Positions 1 through 7,493 of a stretch of 24,535 nucleotides of DNA are shown piece after piece. The stretch comes from Chara braunii (lineage: Eukaryota; Streptophyta; Charophyceae; Charales; Characeae), in assembly GCA_003427395.1 (NCBI GenBank), contig BFEA01000297.1, positions 1,563,856-1,588,390 of the forward strand, in the 5' to 3' direction. Under the pieces are notes generated by a model. That model had not been told where the DNA came from. It made no database searches and was given only the letters and a program-made list of their open reading frames with translations. The position numbers were made by a program, and so were the translations under genes. How positions within the stretch are numbered: the stretch's first letter is position 1; every line of letters begins with the position of its first letter.

Positions 1-161
1 TGTAAAGTGTGGGGAGGGGGAGGAAAGTGAGAAGAAGAGCTACAAAGTGGGCGGAGGGGGAGGAAGGGAGAGTAGTGCGTAAGGGAGGGAGGGAGGGAGG
101 GACGATCGAGGGGAGAGGAGGCGAGGGGAGGAGGGGGAAAGAAGTAAGCTAAGCTGTGAAG
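1..161 (+). promoter_or_regulatory. purine-rich leader / possible promoter-5' UTR of the first gene
   Basis: The top strand is almost entirely G and A with GGGAGG-type units repeated, and runs directly into the first convincing coding exon. Purine-rich 5' leaders are common in plant genes. No TATA box is identifiable and the transcription start cannot be placed. The open frame on the opposite strand here is only a complement of the purine tract and is not a gene. Confidence 0.35.
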
Positions 162-441
162 ATGCAGCGAGCGCACGTGACGGTGATGGTAGATGACATC
201 CCACGTGTTCAACCATCGCCACGTGGACAAGCTCCCCATGGCGGGCTGTTGATGTCTCCAAGAATGATGAGCGCTTCTGCGAAACTGCCTGACGAAGAAC
301 CGCAGGAGGACTACCCAGATGACAAGAAGGCGACCAGGTCTCGGGCAGAGCAAGCGATTCATCTAATCCCGGTGGTGATTTTCATATGCGCGCTGATCTT
401 GTACATGTATTCGGCGTACCACGAACTGGATTACAGCGATG
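162..441 (+). CDS. first coding exon of a single-pass membrane protein, family not recognised
   Basis: The first ATG is at 162; an upstream in-frame GTG at 156 is not needed. The exon encodes 93 codons plus one base and stops at a strong splice donor (exon G, then GTAAGA at 442-447), so it ends in phase 1. The protein begins with a polar, proline-rich cytosol-like segment of about 60 residues with an acidic stretch (PDEEPQEDYPDD) and a basic cluster (KKATRSRAEQ), followed by one hydrophobic helix of about 19 residues (HLIPVVIFICALILYMYSA) and then the start of a polar region (YHELDYSD). Basic residues before the helix and acidic residues after it suggest a type II, N-in orientation. The reading frame past 441 becomes low-complexity Ser/Phe/Cys, consistent with intron. 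Two candidate continuation exons (12352 and 12821) match its phase. Function cannot be assigned from sequence. Confidence 0.6.
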
Positions 442-746
442 GTAAGAGAGGCGATCCTGCTGCCTTCTGTTCCTCTCTTTTCGTTCAGTCTTTTCGCTGT
501 TTTTGTCTTTCTTGTTGCGTTTTTGGTCCCTCCCTCTTTCGTGTCTTAGTTGCTGAAAGTGAAAAGCTCTTCTCAGTTCTCTACATCCACTTTGCATAAA
601 CGAAAAGCTATGTACACATCTAGATGGAAGCGTTTTAGCTGTCTTCTCTAATAATAATGAAAGAAAAAAACTTCTTTACAAACTCGTTGACTGAGTAAAG
701 AATGAGCATCCAGATGGAAGCTGCAACTGGATGGGTTCGCAAACGT

Positions 747-750
<4 letters not shown>
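442..750 (+). other. start of probable long intron
   Basis: Begins with the GTAAGA donor and is T-rich (TTTTCGCTG, TTTTTGTC) as plant introns usually are. No other exon, RNA gene or transposon end is recognised in it. Confidence 0.4.

Positions 751-752
<2 letters not shown>

Positions 753-828
<76 letters not shown>
753..828 (+). repeat. (GA)38 microsatellite
   Basis: An uninterrupted AG dinucleotide run of 76 bp. It creates long Arg-Glu or Ser-Leu open frames on both strands that are not genes. Confidence 0.95.
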
Positions 829-831
<3 letters not shown>

Positions 832-897
832 TCCGTTGTTGTACGGCAAATCTCTTTCGTTCCTTTGTTTCTTGTGCCTGCCTGGCATTCGACCAAG

Positions 898-1070
898 AAG
901 CAGAAGAAGAAAGAAGAAAGAAGAAAGAAGAAAGAAGAAGAAGAAGAAAGAAGGAAGTATATATAAAGAAGAAGAAGAAGAAGAAGAAAGAAGTATACAT
1001 AAGGAAGAAGAAGAAGAAACAAGAAAGTATATATATAAAGAAGAACAAGAAGAAAGACGTAGAATAGTGA
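898..1070 (+). repeat. (GAA)n purine tract with TATATA interruptions
   Basis: GAAGAA and AAGAAGA units dominate, interrupted by three GTATA-type blocks (GTATATATAAAGAAG and similar), so a higher-order unit of roughly 40-60 bp has been partly duplicated. Only a simple repeat; the Lys/Glu open frames are artefacts. Confidence 0.9.
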
Positions 1071-1572
1071 AATAATGTAAAGGGGCCCCAACTGCCATTT
1101 GTCCACGCTTCACAAAGTTAGCAATACAATGCCGCGCAACACGAAGAAGAAGAGAAGAAGAAGAAGAATAGTGGAATAGTGGAAGAACAGAATCCTTCGC
1201 ATGTACTGCATTGAGCGAAAGCGCGCACATTGCCCGGCGTGTCGCCCAGGTAGCGCGGCTGGCACTCCTCAGGATCTTCTCCCAAGATCTGCCGCCTTGC
1301 GGCTGCTCCACCTCCCACCTCCTCACTGTTCCACCACTGAGCTGCGAGGGCTGATGGCTTTGCCGTCGGATATAAAGAAGAAGATGCAGAAGAAGGAGAA
1401 GAAGAATTCCCTAGTGCTATCGGTTGGTCGTCTTGGAACTCTGTTCCGTGGAGTTTCCTGGTTGTCTACTAACGGGTAGTACCCGCGCATCTCCTGTAGG
1501 GTTGAGTAATTGGCGGGCAATGAGGAGTCAGTTATGAGACGGAATTCGAATTCGAATGTCGACAAAGTGCTG

Positions 1573-1573
<1 letters not shown>
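1071..1573. other. intergenic/intronic spacer, nothing recognised
   Basis: Contains short GAA-rich patches (1141-1168 and 1372-1405) and a palindromic GAATTCGAATTCGAA near 1542. No coding exon with convincing splice sites, RNA gene or transposon terminus was found. Confidence 0.4.

Positions 1574-1611
<38 letters not shown>
1574..1611 (+). repeat. (AAT)n microsatellite
   Basis: About twelve uninterrupted AAT/ATA units followed by AGAAGAAAGGAAG. Confidence 0.95.
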
Positions 1612-1653
1612 GAAGAAAGGAAGAGGGTAGGAGGAAGAGTTACCGGGCTTGCT

Positions 1654-1762
1654 AGGTGTATTGGATTGAGATACCTGAATCTGGACGGGTTTATGGAAAG
1701 GTGCAGAAAATGGGGATTGATCTGCTTTTCTGCATGTGTGATTAAAATCCATCTTGATTCAC
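1654..1762 (+). mobile_element. palindromic MITE-like element, family B, copy 1
   Basis: The segment is an imperfect palindrome: GATACCTGAATCTGG near the left end is mirrored by CCATCTTGATTCA near the right, and the centre contains GCAGAAAA and TTTTCTGC in opposition. A second copy at 2655-2780 matches it in reverse complement with only scattered mismatches. Short palindromic elements repeated in a genome are typical of non-autonomous DNA transposons. No target-site duplication is clear. Confidence 0.6.
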
Positions 1763-1850
1763 TCCGGAGGGGAGGAAAGGGAGGGAGGAAGATGAGTCAG
1801 GAGGCGAGGAAAGAACAGCAGATTGAAGGAGAGATGGAGGTGAGGAAAGA

Positions 1851-1884
1851 GGAGGAGGAGGAGGAGGAGGAGGAGGAGGAGGAG
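1851..1884 (+). repeat. (GGA)n microsatellite
   Basis: About eleven GAG/GGA units, which encode poly-Glu or poly-Ser frames only by repeat structure. Confidence 0.9.
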
Positions 1885-1897
1885 AGGATGAAAAAGA

Positions 1898-2011
1898 CTA
1901 CCGTCTTCCGCGGAATAGAACGTATGGTCCTGATCGCGCTGTATCTAGACTGGAAATTGCCCCAAATATAGCTATTATGAGTGGACGTTCTATACGGGCA
2001 AAGAATGGTAG
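1898..2011 (+). mobile_element. MITE family A, copy 1
   Basis: Left end CTACCGTCTTCC(G) followed by GAATAGAACG; right end CGTTCTATACGGGCA then GAATGGTAG, an imperfect inverted copy of the left. The core contains the family-specific GCTGTATCTAGACTGGAAA and GCCCCAAATA. The length is 114 bp with no coding capacity, as expected of a non-autonomous inverted-repeat transposon. Confidence 0.65.
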
Positions 2012-2048
2012 AGCATGTTGGGAAAGAAGTTGCAGTCAACGGGGACAC

Positions 2049-2071
2049 CCTTTTTTTTTTTTTTTTTTTTG
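2049..2071 (+). repeat. poly(T) run
   Basis: About twenty consecutive T bases beside a G-rich stretch (GGGGGGGCGGGGGG). It may be a reverse-oriented poly(A) tail, but no element body or target-site duplication was found. Confidence 0.6.
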
Positions 2072-2109
2072 GGAAAGACAGGACAGCCTTTTGGCGAGAG
2101 CCAGAAGCA

Positions 2110-2195
2110 AGCTTTCGGTTTGAGGGGGGGCGGGGGGTCGGGGGGACCTGCAGGGGGAAGGGGCGCGGGGGCGGGGCGGGGGTTCGCGAAAGAGA
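2110..2195 (+). repeat. G-rich low-complexity tract
   Basis: Runs of G such as GAGGGGGGGCGGGGGG and GGGGCGGGGCGGGGG occur within 85 bp and could form a G-quadruplex on this strand. No other signal is present. Confidence 0.5.
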
Positions 2196-2283
2196 GCAAG
2201 AAGCAGTCGAAGAAGCGCGGGGCCCTTTACTTGGCTTATTTGACATCTCCGATCCGCACAAATAGGTCTACGTACTAGATTAG

Positions 2284-2407
2284 CTACCGTCTTCCGCCGA
2301 ATACAACGCTTGTGGTCATTATATAGCTGTATTTGGGGCAGCTTTCAGTCTAGATGCAGCGATAATGACCGTCCTTTCTATTATATTCGGGGAAAAAAAG
2401 ACGGCAG
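2284..2407 (+). mobile_element. MITE family A, copy 2
   Basis: Starts CTACCGTCTTCCGCC and ends with TTCTATTATATTCGGGG then AGACGGCAG, an inverted match to the start. The core has TTGGGGCAGCTTTCAGTC, TAGATGCAG and GATAATGACC, the same core seen in the other copies. Confidence 0.65.
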
Positions 2408-2654
2408 CGGGCGCTATGAAGGGGCCGACCCCACTATCAGCTCCGGGCTTCTCCGCGCCACTTGCCAAACGCCGACATTGGACCTGTTATAGTCTTGATA
2501 CATTCGAAATTTTGGCGTTTGGCGAGCGATGCGGCGAGGCCCTACGATGTGGTAGCAGCAGGCAGGTGGTTTCAGGATGGCCGCGTGTGCTCCCTTCCCT
2601 TTTTGGAAATCAAACACAGAGAGGGTGGGTGTTATGACATCCTAGCAAAGAGAA
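2408..2654. other. spacer between MITEs, nothing recognised
   Basis: It contains a short inverted repeat (GCCAAACGCC against GGCGTTTGGCG). No exon, RNA gene or transposon end is supported. Confidence 0.3.
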
Positions 2655-2780
2655 TTCGATTAAGTGCCTGAATCAAGATGGGTTTTAATCAGAGATGCAG
2701 AAAAGCAGATCAATCCCCGTTTTCTGCACCTTTCCATAAGCCCGTCCAGATTCAGGTATCTCAATCCAGTACACTTACCT
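2655..2780 (-). mobile_element. palindromic MITE-like element, family B, copy 2 (inverted)
   Basis: Reverse complement of the 1654-1762 element at about nine in ten positions by eye, including the GTCCAGATTCAGGTATC and GCAGAAAAGCAGATC blocks. Its own ends are also inverted relative to each other (GAATTCGATTAAGTGCCTGAAT against ATTCAGGTATCTCAATC). The two copies bracket about 0.9 kb holding two family A MITEs. Confidence 0.6.
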
Positions 2781-2862
2781 AATGGGACCTCTCCCGACGG
2801 GGTGGGGAAGGCGCGTATGTCGGTCTGTTAACGGGATATTAGGATGTCTAACGGCGGCGGGC

Positions 2863-2947
2863 AAACGGAAGACTAACGGAAGACTAACGGAGAGGGATTG
2901 TGACGACGAATAGGGAGGAAGAAGCAAAGCAAACGGAAGACTAACGG
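2863..2947 (+). repeat. ACGGAAGACTA short repeats
   Basis: AAACGGAAGACTAACGG occurs around 2863 (with an immediate second ACGGAAGACTAACGG) and again around 2930; related copies reappear at 3178-3200. The interspersed units of 11-17 bp surround the U6-derived sequences. Confidence 0.7.
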
Positions 2948-3006
2948 AGGGAGAAAGGCAATCCGCTTTTTCGCTTATTTAGTATTTATGCGTAAGGGAA
3001 AAAAAA

Positions 3007-3065
3007 GCCCTCCGGGACGTCCGTTAAAATTGGAACGATACAGAAAAGATTTGCATGGCCTCTGT
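3007..3065 (+). pseudogene. U6 snRNA-derived fragment, 5' part only
   Basis: The segment aligns to the first 60 or so bases of plant U6 snRNA: a 5' hairpin-like GCCCTCCGGGAC, then GTCCGTTAAAATTGGAAC, then GATACAGAAAAGATTTGC and ATGGCC. It differs from canonical U6 at several positions (the 5' hairpin, GAGAAG to GAAAAG, and the A to T in ATTAGC). It stops matching just after the ATGGCC motif, so the rest of U6, including the 3' stem-loop, is absent. No plant snRNA upstream element or properly spaced TATA box is evident. It is a pseudogene or template-switch product. The plant-type 5' hairpin supports a green-lineage host. Confidence 0.75.
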
Positions 3066-3214
3066 GAATGGATTATTAAAAAAGAGAAAACCACGAAAAG
3101 CGACCCGTTCGATCGACGGGATTATGAGCGCGGAAGCGATCGAATACTAAATAAATAGATATTTTTATTTATGAGCTAACGGAAGTAAACGGAAGACTAA
3201 AAAGGTACATTGAT

Positions 3215-3280
3215 TAGCATCCGTTAAAATTGGAACGATACAGAAAAGATTAGCATGGCACCAAAAAAAAAAAAAAAAAA
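3215..3280 (+). pseudogene. poly(A)-tailed U6 snRNA retropseudogene fragment
   Basis: Begins at CATCCGTTAAAATTGGAAC, continues GATACAGAAAAGATTAGC and ATGGCA, and then runs directly into about 18 A residues. It shares the GAAAAG change with the 3007 copy, so both may come from the same variant or from each other. GGTACATTGATT (3203-3214) and GGTATACTGATT (just after the A run) match at 10 of 12 positions and may be a decayed target-site duplication. U6 fragments joined to poly(A) are typical of LINE-driven retroposition. Confidence 0.7.
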
Positions 3281-3340
3281 GCGGTATACTGATTGACTGA
3301 CGGCGGGAATCGTGCGATCTGCATAAACAATATAAACAAT

Positions 3341-3341
3341 A

Positions 3342-3388
<47 letters not shown>

Positions 3389-3391
3389 ATA
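3341..3391 (+). repeat. (AAAT)n microsatellite
   Basis: About twelve ATAA tetranucleotide units, ending at ACGTAAAAAG. Confidence 0.95.
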
Positions 3392-3831
3392 CGTAAAAAG
3401 TTTAGAAGGTCGTGGTGCCGAACATTCAACTAATAAATGAGTATAATAAAATATATATTGACATTCAAATTTTTATTTTTTTCTCGTTCGCCATCTCAGC
3501 TGCAAATAGCTGCAACGGATCCTCTTATCCCACGCTAAGCGGTCGGGATCGTGATCGCGATCGTTTTCGTCCTGTGTGCTTCTCTGGACGAATAGGGGTG
3601 AAGAAGCAAGACGGAGCCTTTTTTTTTTTTCCCGTTTTTCGCTCTAACACACAGCAAGTTCAAGCGTTGTCGCTTCCCGTCTTTTTTTTTTTTTTTCTGC
3701 AAGAAACTTGCTGTGCGTTTTTTTTTTGTTTTTTTTTTTTACAAGACGGCCCATATTAACGCCACACAAAGGGAGCCTGGCAATTCCTCAGCAAAACAAC
3801 CCAGAAAACTTGCTGGGACCATTACCCACAC
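3392..3831. other. AT-rich spacer with T runs and an inverted repeat
   Basis: Contains T runs near 3620, 3682 and 3718-3741. ACACAGCAAGTTC (about 3650) is mirrored by AAACTTGCTGTGCG (about 3705), forming inverted arms about 40 bp apart. A GATCGTGATCGCGATCG palindromic stretch lies near 3547. No gene is supported. Confidence 0.4.
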
Positions 3832-4006
3832 AGATTAGGTGCTCGTATCACCCTTCCTAGCGGCAAGACTGGTTTTCCCAAAAAAAAAAAAAAAAAAAAA
3901 GAAATAAAAAAAGAGGATACCACGTAGCAAGTAATCAATACATTAATTTTTTTTTGGTTCGATCCCCAAAGTAAAATGGCTAATTTGCAACAATCACGAA
4001 TATTGG

Positions 4007-4047
<41 letters not shown>

Positions 4048-4055
4048 TTAGGTGC
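3832..4055 (+). mobile_element. SINE-like poly(A) retroposon with 11-bp target-site duplication
   Basis: AGATTAGGTGC occurs at 3832-3842 and exactly again at 4045-4055, enclosing an insert of about 200 bp that ends in a run of some 34 A residues. The insert also has an internal A run of about 20 near 3881. A GGTTCGATCCCC motif at about 3957 matches the polymerase III B-box/T-arm consensus (GGTTCGANNCC), and a weak A-box-like TAGCAAGTAAT lies about 30 bp before it. Together these point to a tRNA-derived SINE or a composite retroposed RNA. The family is not recognised, and the T-arm loop has one extra base, so it is not a functional tRNA. Confidence 0.6.
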
Positions 4056-4149
4056 AGGCGTTGGGAATATGGTCTAGAGTCTAGTAGACATATAGATTTG
4101 GCCAACAGAGGCACACGACACGTGTGCTCTGCTGACTGTCCACAACTCT

Positions 4150-4440
4150 GGTCGCTGCTTTTCTTTTCCGTACATCTTTTCTTACCTGTTTAGGAAATCG
4201 CAAGGGCAAATGTGGGTATGAAGCAAGGTGGAGCTGTCGTGTATACTGCAAGTTCTAACTCTTGCTGCTTTTCTTCTGCGGACATGTTTTCTTACCTGTT
4301 TAGGAAACCACACGTCCAATGGCCATCTGCTGCTCTTATTGACACCCAATGGCCATCTGCCTCTTTCTTCTTTTTCCCTCTTTTTTTTTTTTTTTTTTTT
4401 TAACACACCGGCCATCTGCCTCTTTCTTCTTTTTCCCTTT
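4150..4440 (+). repeat. two sets of short direct repeats
   Basis: TGCTGCTTTTCTT followed by ACATSTTTTCTTACCTG and TTTAGGAAA occurs around 4153-4198 and again around 4263-4308. Next to it, GGCCATCTGC occurs three times (about 4321, 4351 and 4410), twice followed by CTCTTTCTTCTTTTTCCC. Local tandem duplication of intronic or intergenic sequence; no coding function is seen. Confidence 0.7.
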
Positions 4441-4522
4441 GTTTCCCTTTTTTCTTTTTTTTTAAAGACACCGAACGGCTCTCAATGAGGAGCAGAACAA
4501 AACAAGATAACGTGGGTTGTCC

Positions 4523-4690
4523 TTACCCGTTTTCACCCGAATAGAACGCTCTATCTTTACAGCTTGTGTATTGGGGCAACTTTCAGTCTAGATACAGTGG
4601 TAATGATCGGGCAGTCGACTGTTTTTGGCCAACTTTCCGTCTAGATACAGTGATAATGACCGGGCGTTCTATTCGGGTGGAGACGGCAGT
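4523..4690 (+). mobile_element. MITE family A, copy 3, with duplicated core
   Basis: Left end TTTTCACCCGAATAGAACG and right end CGTTCTATTCGGGTGGAGAC are inverted copies. The core is duplicated in tandem: CAACTTTCAGTCTAGATACA with GTGGTAATGATCGGGC, then CAACTTTCCGTCTAGATACA with GTGATAATGACCGGGC. This explains why it is about 60 bp longer than other copies. Confidence 0.65.
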
Positions 4691-4779
4691 CTTCATACAG
4701 CAGCACACGCGGCTTGTCCTTAGTCTCTGCACAGCACCACACGTGGCATGTTCCCTAAAACTAAGTAGGGACAAGCCTT
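4691..4779 (+). repeat. short hairpin-forming spacer
   Basis: GGCTTGTCCTTAGT and ACTAAGTAGGGACAAGCC face each other around a CACACGTGGCATGTTCCC segment. A similar CACGTGGCATGTTCCC recurs near 4967 inside the neighbouring palindrome, so the pieces are related. Confidence 0.5.
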
Positions 4780-5121
4780 CGCTGTATCTAGACCGAAAGC
4801 TGCCCCGAATACACCTATGATGACTAGGCGTTCTATTCGGGTGAAGACGGTAGTACGGACGAGTTCACCTGAGCACATCAACTGCTTCCTGAGATAGTAA
4901 AAAAGGAAAGCGCGCGAAATTTCATGGAACAGTCCACGTGGTACTAAAACAGTAGCACACGTGGCATGTTCCCTGATATCTCGCGCGTTTTTCTTTTTGA
5001 ATATCTCACGCAGCAGTGGATGTGCTCCGTTGATCTCGTCCGTACTACCGTCTTCACCCGAATAGAACGCCTAGTCATCATATGTGTCTTTGGGGCACAG
5101 CTTTCGGTCTAGATACAGCGA
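4780..5121. mobile_element. 342-bp palindrome built from two inverted family A MITE halves
   Basis: The outer arms 4780-4861 and 5034-5121 are reverse complements of each other and carry the family A core (GCTGTATCTAGACCGAAAGC on the left, GCTTTCGGTCTAGATACAGC on the right) plus the MITE terminus (GAAGACGGTAGTACGGACGA, matched in reverse on the right). Inner arms continue the symmetry more loosely: AGCACATCAACTGCT, GCGCGCGAAAT and CACGTGG on the left are mirrored by GCAGTGGATGTGCT, ATCTCGCGCG and CACGTGG on the right. The centre is near 4952. The whole segment could form one long hairpin. Confidence 0.65.
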
Positions 5122-5174
5122 TAATGACCGTAAGGGGGCAAAACCCCACACCCTGCCCTTTGGTCTCCACCGTA

Positions 5175-5278
5175 CTAGCGTCGTCGCCCGACTAGAACGT
5201 TATGGCTGTATTTGGGGCAGCTTTCGGTCTAGATACAGTGACGATGGCTGTGCGTTCTAGTCGGGTGAAGACGGTAGG
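5175..5278. mobile_element. MITE family A, copy with complete inverted ends
   Basis: Left end CTAGCGTCGTCGCCCGACTA then GAACG; right end CGTTCTAGTCGGGTGAAGAC then GGTAG. The two ends are inverted over about 25 bp with few mismatches. The core has GGGGCAGCTTTCGGTCTAGA and TACAGTGACGATGGC. At 104 bp it is the most compact copy and the best guide to the family boundaries. Confidence 0.75.
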
Positions 5279-5573
5279 TCTTACCCGATTAGGAAATATG
5301 TGGACCCTTGGAAGAAACCTCAAGGGGTGGGTACAGTTTTGTCAACGTTGAAAGAAAAATGGGAAGAAAGCCAAAAGGCCCAAAACCCACTGAGCAATAG
5401 GAAATGAAAATTAGATTGTGAAAAGCAAACACTTCAAATTGCTTTTTCAGCTCTATCTTGTGCTGCCTTTTTGTTTGCGCTGCATGCAATCTTTTCACTT
5501 CTTTTTTGTTTTCTTGCGAGTGCGCTTGCTCATAGTTGATGGGTGATATGTCGAGGTTTGTGCGCTTGCGCGG
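5279..5573. other. spacer, nothing recognised
   Basis: Moderately AT-rich sequence between the last family A MITE and a GA microsatellite. No splice-bounded exon, RNA gene or transposon end is seen. Confidence 0.35.
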
Positions 5574-5651
5574 TGAGAGAGAGAGAGAGAGAGAGAGAGC
5601 AAGCGATCGAGGGAGAGAGCCACAGAGACAGAGACACACACAGAGACACAC

Positions 5652-5701
<50 letters not shown>
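5574..5701 (+). repeat. compound (GA)n / (CACAGAGA)n microsatellite
   Basis: A GA run of about 13 units, a mixed segment with ACACAGAGACACACAGAGA, then a GA run of about 23 units. The open frames through it are repeat artefacts. Confidence 0.95.
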
Positions 5702-5702
<1 letters not shown>

Positions 5703-5927
5703 CCATGGCAATGATGCATTGGCGGAATCAGGCAGAGCAGGTGGCTAGAAAAGGAAAATCTCATTTAAAGATCTGATGTAGCAGATGGCTAGTAAAGAAA
5801 TCTCATTTGAAGATCTGATTTATTGAGCATAGATTAGCAGTTTTTCGGACCAATTTCGTTGCTTGTAGAATATCTGACGTATATTGAATCGAGGTCGTCA
5901 TACGTTCTAGTATTTTCGATACGCCTT

Positions 5928-6187
5928 CCAGTGTGTTCGACGAGAGCACTGTGGACAGAGTGCGATTCAGAGTATGGGCCTCGCCACACTACTCACTCTA
6001 CGGAAGAAAGAGCAAATGCATCTTCTCACAGAAGGTGGCGAGATACATCAGTTACTATTAATAGGAACGTATGTATCTTGCCACCTTCTGTGGGAAGATG
6101 CACTCTTTTTTCCCTTTCGTGAGTAGTGTGGTGAGGCCTTATGTCCAATTGCCCACTTGCCCAGGTGTTCTGCTCGTACATGCCAGC

Positions 6188-6190
<3 letters not shown>
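5928..6190. mobile_element. foldback element / long palindrome
   Basis: Strong arms run from about 5973 to 6142: GGGCCTCGCCACACTACTCA, GCATCTTCTCACAGAAGGTG and GCGAGATACAT on the left are mirrored by ATGTATCTTGCCACCTTCTG, TGGGAAGATGC and TGAGTAGTGTGGTGAGGCCT on the right. The loop is GTTACTATTAATAGGAAC, itself partly palindromic. Weaker complementarity continues outwards to about 5928 and 6190, stopping at the TG microsatellite. There is no coding capacity. Foldback transposon is the likeliest reading; a hairpin RNA precursor is an alternative. Confidence 0.65.
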
Positions 6191-6243
<53 letters not shown>

Positions 6244-6512
6244 ATGTGTGCATGCATTAGAAGTGTGTGCACGCTGCCTGTGTAGTGTGCTTGTGCCTGC
6301 GTGTGTATGTGCGTGTACATGTGCATGTGTGCACACATTTGTGCGTGTGTGTGTGTGTGTGTGCGTGTGCGGGCTTGTGGGTGTGCACGTGCGTGTGCGT
6401 GTACGTGTGTCGGTGCATGTGTCCATGTGTGCATGCATCTGCGTGTACCTGTGTGTGTGCGCACATAGTGCACTTGTGCCTGCGTGTGTGTGCACCTCTA
6501 CATGTCTGCATG

Positions 6513-6548
<36 letters not shown>

Positions 6549-6754
6549 CATGCGTGGGCATGCATGTGGGTGTGCGTGTGTTGGTGCATGTGTACATGTG
6601 TGAATGCATCCGCGTGTACCTGTCTGTGCACGTCGATCTGCGTGTGTTGGTGCATGTGTGCGCGTGTGCATGCATTTGTGGGTACGCGTGTGTGTGTGTG
6701 CGTATGTGCCAATGCATGTGTGCGTGTGCGTGTGTCGCTGCATGTGTGGACGCA

Positions 6755-6804
<50 letters not shown>

Positions 6805-6845
6805 TGTGCGAGCGTGTGCCTGTCGACTCATGTGTGTGCGCGTGA
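6189..6845 (+). repeat. long TG/GTGTGC-rich minisatellite
   Basis: Pure TG runs at about 6189-6240, 6515-6544 and 6756-6800 are linked by degenerate GTGTGCATG/GTGCGTGT units. Frames of up to 292 codons run through it (Cys-Val on one strand, His-Thr on the other) because TG repeats contain no stops; these are not genes. Alternating purine-pyrimidine tracts of this length can adopt Z-DNA. Confidence 0.95.
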
Positions 6846-7008
6846 GATTGGGAAGGTGGCAGGGGAGGGACAGACATCATATCAGTTTGGTCTTCTTGCT
6901 TGCACATATAGGTAGGCATATTGTCTGCAATTGGTTGGCGAGTAATTGAAATGTTTTTTTGGTGCTGATGAATTTGGTAATATGCTTTCCGGAACTATAT
7001 CAGCCGTC

Positions 7009-7168
7009 TTAAACCACCAGTACTTGGCCCAGCTATTGGCCGCGGAAAAGAATAGAGTAGAAATGTTTCTAGTCGGATGAATTTGGGCGCTCCTGTAGTA
7101 GCCCGTACGTTTCCTAAGATCGTGGCGCGTTCACGGGCACGACTCTAGGAAGTACTGCAGTGGTTTAA
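7009..7168. mobile_element. MITE family C, copy 1, with TTAA target-site duplication
   Basis: TTAA at 7009-7012 and again at 7165-7168 bracket a 152-bp element starting ACCACCAGTACTT and ending AAGTACTGCAGTGGT, inverted apart from a two-base indel. The subterminal CAGCTATT is shared with the copy at 11645. Confidence 0.65.
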
Positions 7169-7452
7169 GTTGTGAAACCGTTTTATCGAAAATTTTGTCC
7201 TCCACCCAAATCGATTGACTTCTTGGCTAACACGGAAATTCCAGCTGATGAATGGAGTAGGGTTTTGCTAACCCGATGAATCGACAATTGGTTGGCGAAG
7301 CTGGTCGTCAATTGCTTGAAACGACGTGGAAAAAGGGGTCGTAATTCAGTCCAAACAGGAGTACATTGATATTCATTTCCTTTGCTTTCGTTTGCTAAAT
7401 TTCCGCACTCGTTATCCACCACTACTTCCTGTCGGCTTGATTACATGCTTCC
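7169..7452. other. spacer with a possible decayed coding fragment
   Basis: A plus-strand frame from about 7195 reads protein-like (ADEWSRVLLTR, then a stop, then LAKLVVNCLKRRGKRG), faintly like retrotransposon Gag. It is broken by stops and has no diagnostic motif, so no gene is called. The minus-strand frame of 79 codons is probably its shadow. Confidence 0.25.
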
Positions 7453-7493
7453 TCACACTCCCACTCCCACTCCCACTCCCACTCCCACTCCCT
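7453..7493 (+). repeat. (CACTCC)n hexanucleotide repeat
   Basis: Six consecutive CACTCC units. Confidence 0.9.

Noticed and set aside
676-1326. 216-codon minus-strand ORF and overlapping frames
   Set aside because: They are composed of Ser-Leu and Phe/Ser runs from GA and GAA repeats, with no independent coding signal.
3948-3972. tRNA gene suggested by GGTTCGATCCCC
   Set aside because: No acceptor stem, anticodon arm or full cloverleaf; the T-loop has one extra base. Kept only as a SINE-like hint.
6071-6949. 292-codon ORF and several 200+ codon antisense ORFs
   Set aside because: They run through TG/CA repeats and encode Cys-Val or His-Thr repeats; the openness is a property of the microsatellite.
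7195-7440. Gag-like fragment (ADEWSRVLLTR...)
   Set aside because: Broken by stops and resembling Gag only in general style; no zinc knuckle or neighbouring protease.
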